DNA of 64,000 nucleotides from Burkholderia sp. Bp8963 (GTDB lineage: Bacteria; Pseudomonadota; Gammaproteobacteria; Burkholderiales; Burkholderiaceae): positions 1 through 64,000 of the forward strand of contig NZ_QTQP01000018.1 of NCBI RefSeq assembly GCF_003854275.1, in the 5' to 3' direction. Numbering within the stretch: position 1 is the first letter of the stretch; every line of letters starts with the position of its first letter. The position numbers and the translations under genes are program-made. The notes under the pieces are model-generated. The model was not told the origin of the DNA, did not search any database, and saw only the letters and a list, made by a program, of their open reading frames with translations. Of this stretch, positions 17,742 to 26,420 are shown piece after piece.

Positions 17742-18057
17742 TCACTCCATATCGAGATGCGCGAGCATCGCGTGCGCGGCGCGGATGTCTGCTTGTTGCG
17801 TCGACTTGTCGCCGCCGCAAAGCAGGATCACCCAGATCGTTCCCCGCCGGACGTGAGATGCGATAGCCGGGGCCGTGGTCGATCCGCATTTCGACGACCG
17901 GCGAGCCGGCCGATTTCCAGTCGCCCGGATTGCCCATCGACAGACGGTCGATGCGCGCCTGGATGCGGCGTTTCGCGATGCGATCCGGCAGGCCGGCAAA
18001 CCATGCGTCGAAGACGTCGGTGGTTCGGATGCTGAATGAAGGAGCACTGTAGGGCAT
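17742..18057 (-). pseudogene. Frameshifted RelE/HigB-like toxin
   Basis: The first half reads as an addiction-module killer protein (SIRTTDVFDAWFAGLPDRIAKRRIQARIDRLSMGN... to GPGYRI) in one frame. The second half (VRRGTIWVILLCGGDKSTQQADIRAAHAML) continues in another frame. The switch lies near 17853-17858, where family members have two residues (such as YY) between GYRx and the next strand. Only four bases are found instead of six, so a 2-base deletion is the simplest reading. The first frame would run on into unrelated sequence. The toxin is probably inactive unless the lesion is a sequence error. Confidence 0.75.
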
Positions 18058-18222
18058 TGATCGTGGTGTGTAAACCATGGTTCACAGGCTGCGCGTGGTG
18101 AGTTTCAATGTCCTGACCATAAGGCCTCCCGCTGCGTTTGTTGGTGTTCCGGCCATCCGGACGATGCTTTCAGGCCAGTCGCGCGTGACGGGCGACCGAA
18201 GTCGGAATGTGCCGATACCGAC

Positions 18223-18323
18223 TACAATCAAAAACGACTTTGCCGCCGGTGCGCGTTCGCTGCGCGCCGGCGGATCCGTTCGTCCTCCGGAATCCGGAGA
18301 CGCCGCCGCGCGCTGCGCGGCGG
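18223..18323 (+). promoter_or_regulatory. Possible promoter and three consecutive leader hairpins
   Basis: Within the 386-bp gap before the acetolactate-synthase-like gene, a TACAAT -10-like hexamer (18223-18228) is followed by three adjacent stem-loops. The first has a 13-bp stem at 18243-18273 with loop TTCGC. The second has 6 bp plus an outer 3 bp at 18281-18302 with loop AAT. The third is an 8-bp stem at 18303-18323. No clear -35 is seen. About 120 bases of unstructured leader remain before the start codon at 18444. The rest of the gap shows no gene. Confidence 0.45.
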
Positions 18324-18443
18324 GCAAGTGCAGTGTGGTCTGTGTCTTTTTGGTAAAGCGTCCGCGCGCCGTAGGCCGGCGTGCGTCCTGAACGCCGCGC
18401 GTCCGTAAGCCGGGCAGGCGGCATCAACCGAGAGTCCCCCCCC

Positions 18444-20084
18444 ATGAAAGCATCGGATCTGTTCGTGAAGGCGCTGGAAGCCGAAGGCGTCGAGTATGTG
18501 TTCGGCATTCCCGGCGAGGAAAACCTCGATCTGCTCGAATCGCTGCGGCGATCGCGGATCAAGCTCGTGCTGACCCGGCACGAGCAGGCGGCCGGCTTCA
18601 TGGCCGCCACCTACGGCCGCCTGACGGGCAAGACGGGCGTCTGCCTGGCCACGCTCGGCCCGGGCGCGACCAACTTCGTGACGGCGGCCGCGTATGCGCA
18701 GCTCGGCGGGATGCCGATGCTGATGATCACCGGGCAGAAGCCGATCAAGTCCAGCAAGCAGGGCCACTTCCAGATCGTCGACGTGGTCGACATGATGCAG
18801 CCGCTCACGAAGTTCACGCGGCAGATCGTGTCGATCGGCAACATTCCGTCGGCCGTGCGCGAGGCGTTTCGCCGTGCGGAAGAGGAGCGGCCGGGCGCGA
18901 CCCACCTCGAGCTGCCGGAGGACATCGCGCACGAGGAGGGCGACGGCAAGCCGATCCCCGCGAGCTACAGCCGGCGCCCGGTCGCCGAGGAGAAGGCGAT
19001 CGCGCACGCGGTCGACGCGATCCAGGCCGCGCATCATCCGTTGCTGATGATCGGCGCGGGCGGCAACCGCAAGACGACCTGCAAGATGCTGCTCGAATTC
19101 GTCGACAAGACGGGCATTCCGTTCTTCACGACGCAGATGGGCAAGGGCGTGATCGACGAGACGCACCCGCTGTGGCTCGGCAACGCGACGCTGTCGGACG
19201 GCGACTTCGTGCACCGCGCGATCGAGCACGCGGACTGCATCATCAACGTCGGCCACGACGTGATCGAGAAGCCGCCGTTCTTCATGCGCGCCGACGACAA
19301 GACCGTGATCCACGTGAACTTCCTCGGCGCGCAGGTCGACCCGGTCTATTTCCCGCAGATCGAGGTGGTCGGCGACATCGCGAACGCGGTGTGGCAGATG
19401 AAGGAGGCGCTCGCGCCGCAGCCGCACTGGGATTTCGCGCGCTTCGCGATGATCAAGGAGCATTTCGACGCGCACCTGCAGAAGGGCCAGCATGACCCGC
19501 GCTTCCCGATGTATCCGGTGCGCATCGTCAACGACCTGTACCGTGCATTACCGGCCGACGGGATCGTGTGCCTCGACAACGGGATGTACAAGATCTGGTT
19601 CGCGCGCTACTGGCGCGCGCACGAGCCGAATTCGCTGCTGCTCGACAACGCGCTCGCGTCGATGGGCGCGGGCCTGCCGTCGGCGATCGCGACGAAGATC
19701 GTGCATCCGCAGCGCAAGGTGATCGCCGTGTGCGGCGACGGCGGCTTCATGATGAATTCCCAGGAGCTCGAAACAGCCGTGCGGCTGAAGCTCGACATCG
19801 TCGTGATGATCCTGCGCGACGACGCGTTCGGGATGATCCGCTGGAAGCAGGAGAACATGAATTTCCCCGACTTCGCGATGACGCTGCAGAACCCCGACTT
19901 CGTGTCGTATGCGCAGAGCTACGGCGCGCACGGCCACCGGGTCGAGTCGGCCGACGATCTCGAGCCGCTGTTGCGCGAATGCTTCGCAGCGCCGGGCGTG
20001 CACGTGATCGACGTGCCGATCGACTACTCGGACAACGAGCGCGTGCTGAACCGCGAGATCAAGCGCCTGTCGGCGCAGCTCTGA
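18444..20084 (+). CDS. Acetolactate synthase-like ThDP enzyme, large subunit type
   Basis: A 546-residue thiamine-diphosphate enzyme. The N-terminal PYR domain has the catalytic glutamate in RHEQAAGFMA, the middle is the nucleotide-binding-type domain, and the C-terminal PP domain has the GDGGFMMNSQELETAVRLKLDIVVMILRDD metal/ThDP motif. It is annotated in relatives as acetolactate synthase large subunit, but no small regulatory subunit is nearby. Its operon partner is an aldehyde dehydrogenase 29 bp downstream. A catabolic ThDP lyase or decarboxylase that releases an aldehyde for the partner would explain the pairing; this is an inference. The start gives the conserved MKASDLFVKALEAEGVEYVFG. 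Confidence 0.8.
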   Translation: MKASDLFVKALEAEGVEYVFGIPGEENLDLLESLRRSRIKLVLTRHEQAAGFMAATYGRLTGKTGVCLATLGPGATNFVTAAAYAQLGGMPMLMITGQKPIKSSKQGHFQIVDVVDMMQPLTKFTRQIVSIGNIPSAVREAFRRAEEERPGATHLELPEDIAHEEGDGKPIPASYSRRPVAEEKAIAHAVDAIQAAHHPLLMIGAGGNRKTTCKMLLEFVDKTGIPFFTTQMGKGVIDETHPLWLGNATLSDGDFVHRAIEHADCIINVGHDVIEKPPFFMRADDKTVIHVNFLGAQVDPVYFPQIEVVGDIANAVWQMKEALAPQPHWDFARFAMIKEHFDAHLQKGQHDPRFPMYPVRIVNDLYRALPADGIVCLDNGMYKIWFARYWRAHEPNSLLLDNALASMGAGLPSAIATKIVHPQRKVIAVCGDGGFMMNSQELETAVRLKLDIVVMILRDDAFGMIRWKQENMNFPDFAMTLQNPDFVSYAQSYGAHGHRVESADDLEPLLRECFAAPGVHVIDVPIDYSDNERVLNREIKRLSAQL

Positions 20085-20113
20085 ATTCACAGTTCACCGG
20101 AAGGAGACGTTCC

Positions 20114-21547
20114 ATGCTGAAGGAAACCTATCCGTACTACCTCGCCAACGTTGCCGCGTACGCGAACACCGATCTCGAGGTGACCGACAAATACAGCGGC
20201 GAAGTCGCGACGCGCGTCGCGCTCGCGGACGCGAAGGCGATCGATGCGGCGATCGGCGCGGCGGTCGCCGCCGCGAAGCCGATGCGCGAGCTGCCCGCGT
20301 ACAAGCGGCAGGCCGTGCTCGATCATTGCGTCGCGCGCTTTCGCGAGCGCTTCGACGAGCTGGCCGAGGCGCTGTGCATCGAGGCCGGCAAGCCGATCAA
20401 CGATTCGAAGGGCGAAGTCACGCGGCTGATCGACACGTTCCGCGTCGCGTCCGAGGAATCGGTGCGGATCGACGGCGAGGTGATCAACCTCGAAATCTCC
20501 GCGCGCGCGCAGGGCTACACGGGCTACACGAAGCGCGTGCCGATCGGCCCGTGCTCGTTCATCTCGCCGTTCAACTTCCCGCTGAACCTCGCCGCGCACA
20601 AGGTCGCGCCGGCGCTCGCGGCCGGCTGCCCGTTCGTGCTGAAGCCCGCGAGCCGCACGCCGATCGGTGCGCTGATCATCGGCGAGGTGCTCGCGGAAAC
20701 CGACTTGCCGAAGGGTGCATTCTCGGTGCTGCCCGCGCATCGCGACGGCGCGGACCTGTTCACGACGGACGAGCGCTTCAAGCTGCTGTCGTTCACGGGC
20801 TCGCCGGCAGTCGGCTGGGCGCTGAAGGAGAAGGCCGGCAAGAAGAAAGTCGTGCTGGAGCTGGGCGGCAACGCGGCCGCGATCGTCGACGCGGACCAGC
20901 GCGACCGGCTCGATTACGTGGTCGACCGGCTCGCGTTCGGTGCGTACTACCAGTCGGGCCAGAGCTGCATCGGCGTGCAGCGGATCATCGTGCACGCGGC
21001 CCTCTACGACGCGCTGCGCGAGAAGCTGATCGCGAAGACCCGCTCGCTGAAGATGGGCAATCCGAAGGATCCGGCGACCTTCGTCGGCCCGATGATCTCC
21101 GAATCCGAATCGCGCCGGCTCGCAGGCTGGATGGACGCAGCCGTCGCGGCGGGCGCGACGATCATCGCGGGCGGCAATGTCGACGGCGCGATGTTCCAGG
21201 CGACGCTGCTCGAAAACGTCGGCCGCGAGCAGGACCTGTACCGGAAGGAGGCGTTCGGCCCGGTTGCGATGCTCGAGAAGTTCGACCAGTTCGACGACGC
21301 GCTCGCACGCGTGAACGACAGCGACTTCGGGCTGCAGGCCGGCGTGTTCACCGATTCGCTCGCGCATGCGCAGCGCGCGTGGGACGAGCTCGACGTGGGC
21401 GGTGTCGTGATCAACGACGTGCCGTCGTTCCGTGTCGACAACATGCCGTATGGCGGCGTGAAGGATTCGGGTCTCGGCCGCGAAGGGATCCGCTATGCGA
21501 TCGAGGACATGACCGAGCCGCGCCTGATGGTCGTGCGGCGCAGGTAG
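20114..21547 (+). CDS. NAD(P)-dependent aldehyde dehydrogenase
   Basis: A 477-residue ALDH of normal length. The general-base E249 lies in LELGGN, the nucleophile C285 in GQSCIGVQR, and the cofactor-binding ISPFNFPLNLAAHKVAPALAAGCPFVLKPAS block and FTGSPAVG loop are intact. An AAGGAGA ribosome site precedes the start. It is the second gene of an operon with an acetolactate-synthase-like enzyme. The sequence looks nearest to the lactaldehyde/glyceraldehyde dehydrogenase group, but the substrate cannot be fixed from the sequence. Confidence 0.85.
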   Translation: MLKETYPYYLANVAAYANTDLEVTDKYSGEVATRVALADAKAIDAAIGAAVAAAKPMRELPAYKRQAVLDHCVARFRERFDELAEALCIEAGKPINDSKGEVTRLIDTFRVASEESVRIDGEVINLEISARAQGYTGYTKRVPIGPCSFISPFNFPLNLAAHKVAPALAAGCPFVLKPASRTPIGALIIGEVLAETDLPKGAFSVLPAHRDGADLFTTDERFKLLSFTGSPAVGWALKEKAGKKKVVLELGGNAAAIVDADQRDRLDYVVDRLAFGAYYQSGQSCIGVQRIIVHAALYDALREKLIAKTRSLKMGNPKDPATFVGPMISESESRRLAGWMDAAVAAGATIIAGGNVDGAMFQATLLENVGREQDLYRKEAFGPVAMLEKFDQFDDALARVNDSDFGLQAGVFTDSLAHAQRAWDELDVGGVVINDVPSFRVDNMPYGGVKDSGLGREGIRYAIEDMTEPRLMVVRRR

Positions 21548-21702
21548 CGCGGCGCGCGGGAAATCGGGCGGCGCGCCAACGCGCCGCCCATTCGCCGAAC
21601 GGCCTCGACTGCCCGCACGGCATCGTGATGTAATCGCGCGAAACGGCAAGCCGGGGTACGACACCCGGCTGCCGGCGGATTATTTACTCACGAGGTCGAT
21701 TC

Positions 21703-23286
21703 ATGTCCCCCGTCTCGGCATTCAAGCTGATTCTGTTGTCGTTCCTTGCGATCGTTGCGCTCGAGTGCATCGCGAAGCGCCTGCGGTTGCCGCCGGCCGC
21801 GGCGCTGCTCGTCGGCGGCGTCGGCATCGCATTCATTCCGGGCCTGCCGCCGATCAATCTCGATCCCGATCTCGTGCTGGTGGTGTTCCTGCCGCCGCTG
21901 CTGATGGACGGCGCGTATTTTTCCGTCTGGGAAGAATTCAAGCGCAACGTGGGCGGCATCCTGCTGCTCGCGATCGGCGCGGTGGTGTTCACGACGTTCG
22001 CCGTCGGGCTCGCCGTGCACTGGGCCGTGCCGTCGCTGCCGTGGGCCGCCTGTTTCGCGCTCGGTGCGATCGTGTCGCCGCCCGACGCGGTCGCGGCGAA
22101 GGCCGTGCTCGAGCGCGTCGCGCTGCCGCGCCGGCTGATGGTGCTGCTCGACGGCGAGAGCCTGCTGAACGATGCGGCGGGCCTCGTGCTGTTCCGCTTC
22201 GCGGTTGTCGCCGCGCTGACCGGCGCGTTCAGCTTCCAGCATGCGCTGGTCGGCTTCGCGGAACTGGGGCTCGGCGGTGTCGTGGTCGGTTTCGTGATCG
22301 GCTGGCTCGTCGTGCGGTTCCTGAAGCTGCTCGACGACGATTACCTCGTGATTACCGTCGCGGTGCTCGCCGGCTGGATCGGCTACGTCGCCGGCGAAAT
22401 GCTCGAAGTGTCCGGCGTGATCGCGACCGTGGTGGTCGGCATGATGCTCGGGTGGCACCAGCACGACGTGTTCTCGGCGGCGGTGCGCACGCGCGCCACC
22501 GCGTTCTGGCAGGTCGTCGTGTTCCTGCTCGAGGCGCTCGTGTTCGTGCTGATCGGGCTGTCGCTGCGCGGCGTGATCCACCGGCTCGGCGGTTTCGAGC
22601 CGGTGATCGGCACGATGATGCCGGCCGTGCTCGCGGTGCTGGCTGCGGTGATCGTGTCGCGCTTCGTGTGGATCTATGCGGTCGAGGTGCTGAAGTGGCC
22701 CGTGAGCGGGCTGACGCGCAGCGAATGCCGGCCCGACTGGAGAGCCGCGACCGTGATGAGCTGGGCCGGGATGCGCGGCGTCGTGACGCTCGCGGTCGCG
22801 CTGTCGCTGCCCGACACGATGCCGGGGCGCGACCTGATCCTGGTCGCCGCGTTCGCGGTGATTCTCGTCACCGTGCTGCTGCAGGGCACGACGATCGGTC
22901 CGCTGATCCGGTTGCTGCGGCTGCCGAGCCATCCCGCGCACGCCGCACATCACATGACCGAGCCGCAGGCGTGGGCGCGCATCGAGGCTGCGCAGCTCGC
23001 GGCGATCCAGCCGCTCGTGCGCGACGCGAGCGGCGTCGTGATCCACCCGCGCCTGCTCGAGCAGTACACGTATCGCGCGGAGCTGACGCAGCGCATACAG
23101 CGTGAGCCGGTGTATCCGCAAAGCGGGCGCGCCGCGCACTACGACGTTGTGCTGGCCGCAATCGCGGCCGGCCGCGTGGAACTGCTGCGGCTGCATCGCT
23201 CCGGGCAGATTCACGACGAAATGCTGCACGCGCTCGAACGCGACCTCGATCTGCAGGAAGTGTCCGCGCAGCACGCGCGCGGTTGA
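21703..23286 (+). CDS. CPA1-family Na+/H+ antiporter
   Basis: A 527-residue membrane antiporter. Twelve or so hydrophobic segments fill residues 1-400 with the ion-binding N156-D157 pair in GESLLNDAAGLVLFRF, the CPA1 signature, and the MSWAGMRGVVTLAVALSLP segment near the end of the membrane domain. The remaining 120 residues are a cytoplasmic helical tail. It would exchange Na+ (or K+) for protons across the inner membrane in pH or salt homeostasis. GAGG lies 9 bases before the start. It stands alone between the ALDH operon and a sensor gene. Confidence 0.9.
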   Translation: MSPVSAFKLILLSFLAIVALECIAKRLRLPPAAALLVGGVGIAFIPGLPPINLDPDLVLVVFLPPLLMDGAYFSVWEEFKRNVGGILLLAIGAVVFTTFAVGLAVHWAVPSLPWAACFALGAIVSPPDAVAAKAVLERVALPRRLMVLLDGESLLNDAAGLVLFRFAVVAALTGAFSFQHALVGFAELGLGGVVVGFVIGWLVVRFLKLLDDDYLVITVAVLAGWIGYVAGEMLEVSGVIATVVVGMMLGWHQHDVFSAAVRTRATAFWQVVVFLLEALVFVLIGLSLRGVIHRLGGFEPVIGTMMPAVLAVLAAVIVSRFVWIYAVEVLKWPVSGLTRSECRPDWRAATVMSWAGMRGVVTLAVALSLPDTMPGRDLILVAAFAVILVTVLLQGTTIGPLIRLLRLPSHPAHAAHHMTEPQAWARIEAAQLAAIQPLVRDASGVVIHPRLLEQYTYRAELTQRIQREPVYPQSGRAAHYDVVLAAIAAGRVELLRLHRSGQIHDEMLHALERDLDLQEVSAQHARG

Positions 23287-23671
23287 ACGCCGCGCGGCGG
23301 TGGGGCGGGCGCATCGTTGCTTGCCGCACCGCCTGCCGCGCCGCCTTGCCACGCGCGCAACCCCGCCCGCGGCGCCTATGCCGGCATGGGCGATTTCACC
23401 TCGGGAAAATGATCCGATTTAATCGAACGCGCATCTTTTTGCGCATTCGTCGTAATCGTCACGGCGCGAGATGGATGCCCTGCACTCATTTCATCTAAAA
23501 TCACCCGCTTATGTTTATTGACAGAAGAGCCGGGGAACGAATGCGGGTGTCGACGGGGAAAATCGATGCTCGCAGCCCCGCGAGGCAATGCTGACGGGCC
23601 GGATCGGCAAATGCGAACAGGTTTCTCTTCCGAAAAAGCAGAATAGTTTTTAAGTCGGATAAGCAACTCTC
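23287..23671. other. Gene-free gap before the receiver-kinase gene
   Basis: No plausible gene is seen. The first 110 bases are GC-rich and the rest is AT-rich. A TTGACA -35-like hexamer sits at 23519-23524, but no good -10 follows at 16-18 bases, and a small GCGCA/TGCGC stem with a T-rich loop lies at 23429-23444. The promoter of the downstream sensor gene is presumably in the second half. Confidence 0.5.
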
Positions 23672-24805
23672 ATGAATGAATCGATCGGAGATTCGTCGTT
23701 TGAAACCGCATTTATGAAAGAATCGAGCGAGGAAAACCCGTCGGATTACCTTGAATCCGGGTTATCGGTGCTGCTCGTCGACGATCAGCCGTTCGTCGGC
23801 GAAGTGATCAGTCGCGCGCTGCGCAGCGAGCATGACATCGACCTTCATATCTGCACCGACGCGCAGCACGCGATGGCCGTCGCGCACGAAGTGAAGCCGA
23901 CGGTGATCCTCCAGGATCTCGTGATGCCGAACATCGACGGTCTCGGCCTCGTCCGCGCGTGGCGTGCGGATGCGGCCACCGCACGCGTGCCGATCATCGT
24001 GTTGTCGGCGAAGGAAGAGCCGGTCGTCAAGCGCGCGGCGTTCATCGCCGGCGCGAACGACTATCTGGTCAAGCTGCCTGATGCGATGGAGCTGACGGCG
24101 CGCATTCGCTACCATTCGAATTCCTATCTGATGTCGCGCCAGCGCGACGAAGCGCTCGATTTCCTGTCGCACGACATGCGTTCGCCGCAGACGTCGATTC
24201 TCGCGCTGCTCGACGTGTACCGCACCGAGCACGGCGACATGCCGCCGATCATGGAGCGGATCGCGGGCCACGCGCGGCGCGCGCTCGCACTCGCCGACGG
24301 CTTCATCCACCTGACCCGTGCGCAATCGGAGCGGCGCGCGCATGAAGTCGTCAGCCTCAACGAGATCGTGCTCGATGCGGTCGACCAGCTGTGGGAAAAG
24401 GCGGCCGGGTTCGGCAGCCGGGTCGTCGCGCAGGTGCCCGATACCGAATGCGTGACGATGGGCGACCGGATGATGCTGACGCGCGCGGTCGCGAACCTGA
24501 TCGACAACGCGCTGAAATACGGCCCGGCCGGCACCGACGTGCATTGCACATTGAGTGGCGACGGCGGCGCGTGGCTGATCGGTGTCGAGGACGCCGGCTC
24601 GGGCATCGCACCCGCGCAGCGCGCGTCGGCGACCGAATCGTTCGTGCGCCTCGAGCCCGCGCACGGCGCGGCGCGCGCCGGCTTCGGTCTCGGCCTTGCG
24701 TTCGTCCGCGCGACCGCCGCGCGGCACCGCGGCCAGATCCAGATGCGCTATACCGCGCGCGGCTTCATGGTCGCGCTCTGGCTGCCGGCGCAAGCGGAAC
24801 GGTGA
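23672..24805 (+). CDS. Hybrid receiver-histidine kinase (REC-HisKA-HATPase)
   Basis: A 377-residue cytoplasmic hybrid. Residues about 31-150 are a CheY-like receiver (LLVDDQPFVGE, phospho-acceptor D82 in LQDLVMPNIDG, and VKLPDAMELTARIR). A DHp helix with H167 in DFLSHDMRSPQTS follows. The HATPase has an N box LIDNALKYGP, a G1 box DAGSGIAP and a G2 box GFGLGLAFV. There is no membrane segment or sensor domain, so it must be driven through its own receiver by another kinase, or act as a phosphorelay junction. No response regulator is next to it. An in-frame ATG at 23714 is an alternative start. Confidence 0.88.
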   Translation: MNESIGDSSFETAFMKESSEENPSDYLESGLSVLLVDDQPFVGEVISRALRSEHDIDLHICTDAQHAMAVAHEVKPTVILQDLVMPNIDGLGLVRAWRADAATARVPIIVLSAKEEPVVKRAAFIAGANDYLVKLPDAMELTARIRYHSNSYLMSRQRDEALDFLSHDMRSPQTSILALLDVYRTEHGDMPPIMERIAGHARRALALADGFIHLTRAQSERRAHEVVSLNEIVLDAVDQLWEKAAGFGSRVVAQVPDTECVTMGDRMMLTRAVANLIDNALKYGPAGTDVHCTLSGDGGAWLIGVEDAGSGIAPAQRASATESFVRLEPAHGAARAGFGLGLAFVRATAARHRGQIQMRYTARGFMVALWLPAQAER

Positions 24806-24853
24806 GTCCGCGCGGACCATTTTCAACACAGACTTTGAAAGCCCACAACAAAC

Positions 24854-24937
24854 ATGGCCATCGTGACGCCCAGCGCGACCAATGAAAGCTTGCATCCGAC
24901 GATCGGCGGTGTCCGGCTGACGCTCGGCAACGCGTGA
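24854..24937 (+). CDS. Possible 27-residue small ORF
   Basis: A short frame (begins MAIVTPSATNES, ends RLTLGNA) lies between the receiver-kinase gene and the fluoride riboswitch. It is not recognised. No strong ribosome site is seen (GAAAG about 14 bases upstream). It may be a chance frame or the remnant of a longer gene. Confidence 0.2.
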   Translation: MAIVTPSATNESLHPTIGGVRLTLGNA

Positions 24938-24966
24938 CGCGCGGGCCGCGCGGCTGACGGCCCGCG

Positions 24967-24996
24967 TTGCGCGCCGCGCTCGCGCCCGCGTACAAT
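24967..24996 (+). promoter_or_regulatory. Sigma-70-type promoter before fluoride riboswitch
   Basis: TTGCGC (24967-24972) and TACAAT (24991-24996) are separated by 18 bases. Transcription would start about 25003, a few bases before the first riboswitch stem, which supports both calls. Confidence 0.6.
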
Positions 24997-25004
24997 GCGC
25001 GCTT

Positions 25005-25093
25005 CGGAGATGGCATGCCTCCCCGGGCACGGTCCCGCTCGCCATGAGCGCGTACCGGCCTTCAACCGCCGGTTGTCCGGCTGATGATGCCTG
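25005..25093 (+). ncRNA. Fluoride (crcB-motif) riboswitch
   Basis: The element has the conserved parts of the crcB RNA in order. These are GGAGATGGCATGCCTCC (25006-25022), giving the GGAG/CTCC stem, then AACC (25064-25067), a GCCGG-TTGT-CCGGC stem-loop (25068-25081), and TGATG followed by ATGCC (25087-25091), which pairs back to GGCAT (25012-25016). It is followed by a CLC-F-type antiporter gene, one of the two classic fluoride-riboswitch targets. A GC-rich insert of about 40 bases separates the first stem from AACC, longer than usual. No clear terminator is visible downstream, so translational control is possible. Confidence 0.9.
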
Positions 25094-25181
25094 CGCATTC
25101 CTGGGTTCGGGAGGTCGCAGGCCGTCCATGCGGTGTCCTGCCGCCCAGGTTTGATGTTCTGTCGAATCTGGAAATCACTCG

Positions 25182-26420
25182 ATGTTCAACACGTCTGCAG
25201 ACTTCTTCGCGACCGTGCGCTACGTGTGCCGCTGGCTCGCGCTCTCGGCGGTGCTCGGCGCGCTCGCCGGGTCGGCTTCCGCGCTGTTCCTGATCGCGCT
25301 CGACCGGGCGACCGGCACGCGCGTCGCGCACCCGTGGCTGCTGTGGGGGCTGCCCGCCGCGGGCTTCGCGACCGGCTGGGTGTATCACCGCTTCGGCCAG
25401 TCGGTCGCGCGCGGCAACAACCTGCTGATCGACGAGATTCACGACCCGAAGGCGCTCGTGCCGAAGCGGATGGCGCCGCTCGTGCTCGTCGCGACCGTCG
25501 TCACGCACCTGTTCGGCGGCTCGGCCGGGCGCGAAGGTACGGCCGTGCAGATGGGCGGCGCGCTCGCCGATCGCGTCACGCTCCTGTTGCGCCTCAACCG
25601 CGAGCATCGCCGCGTGCTGCTGATGGGCGGGATCGCAGCCGGTTTCGCATCGGTGTTCGGCACGCCGCTCGCCGGCGCCGTGTTCGGGCTCGAAGTGCTC
25701 GCGATCGGGCGCGTGCGCTACGACGCGCTGCTGGCGTGCGTTGCGTCGGCGATCGTCGCGGACGCCGTGTGCCGCTTGTGGGGCGTGCATCACACCGTGT
25801 ATGCGATTCCGTTCGTGCCGCCCGTTTCCGCGGCGGCACTCGGCGCGACGGTCGTCGCGGGCATCGCGTTCGGCGTCGTCGGCCGGCTGTTCGCCCATGC
25901 GACGCATGCGCTGTCCGCGCTGTTTCGCCAGCGCATCCGTTATGCGCCGCTGCAGCCGGTGGTCGGCGGCCTGCTCGTGGCGGCCGCGGCGACGGCGCTG
26001 AACGTGCCGCAGTATCTCGGCCTCGGCATCCCGACGATCGAGGCCGCGTTCCACGGCCCGCTGCCGCTCTACGATTTCGCGGGGAAATTCGCGTTCACCG
26101 TGGTCACGCTCGCATCGGGCTTCAAGGGCGGCGAGGTCACGCCGCTGTTCTATATCGGCGCGACGCTCGGCAACGCGCTCGGCCAGTTGCTCGCGCTGCC
26201 GGTGCCGGTGCTCGCGGGGCTCGGCTTCGTCGCAGTGTTCGCGGGCGCGGCCAACACGCCGATCGCGTCGACGATCATGGCGATCGAACTGTTCGGCGCG
26301 GATATCGGCGTGTACGCGATCGTCGCGTGTGTTGTCGCGTATCTGTTTTCCGGACACGCGGGGATCTATCGGGCGCAGCGGGTGGCCGTGGAGAAGGGGG
26401 CGCGCGGGGCCGGGGAGTGA
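25182..26420 (+). CDS. eriC: CLC-F-type fluoride/proton antiporter
   Basis: A 412-residue CLC-family membrane protein with about 10 hydrophobic helices. The gating glutamate is E118 in GGSAGREGTAVQMG. The chloride filter motif GSGIP is replaced by GNNLLIDEI (78-86), and GFKGGEVTPLFYIGATLG (313-330) is the pattern I associate with the fluoride-exporting subclass. The fluoride riboswitch in its leader supports that function: export of F- in exchange for H+ at the inner membrane. An ordinary chloride channel is the alternative but would not explain the riboswitch. No strong ribosome site precedes the start, which may be relevant to switching. Confidence 0.88.
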   Translation: MFNTSADFFATVRYVCRWLALSAVLGALAGSASALFLIALDRATGTRVAHPWLLWGLPAAGFATGWVYHRFGQSVARGNNLLIDEIHDPKALVPKRMAPLVLVATVVTHLFGGSAGREGTAVQMGGALADRVTLLLRLNREHRRVLLMGGIAAGFASVFGTPLAGAVFGLEVLAIGRVRYDALLACVASAIVADAVCRLWGVHHTVYAIPFVPPVSAAALGATVVAGIAFGVVGRLFAHATHALSALFRQRIRYAPLQPVVGGLLVAAAATALNVPQYLGLGIPTIEAAFHGPLPLYDFAGKFAFTVVTLASGFKGGEVTPLFYIGATLGNALGQLLALPVPVLAGLGFVAVFAGAANTPIASTIMAIELFGADIGVYAIVACVVAYLFSGHAGIYRAQRVAVEKGARGAGE

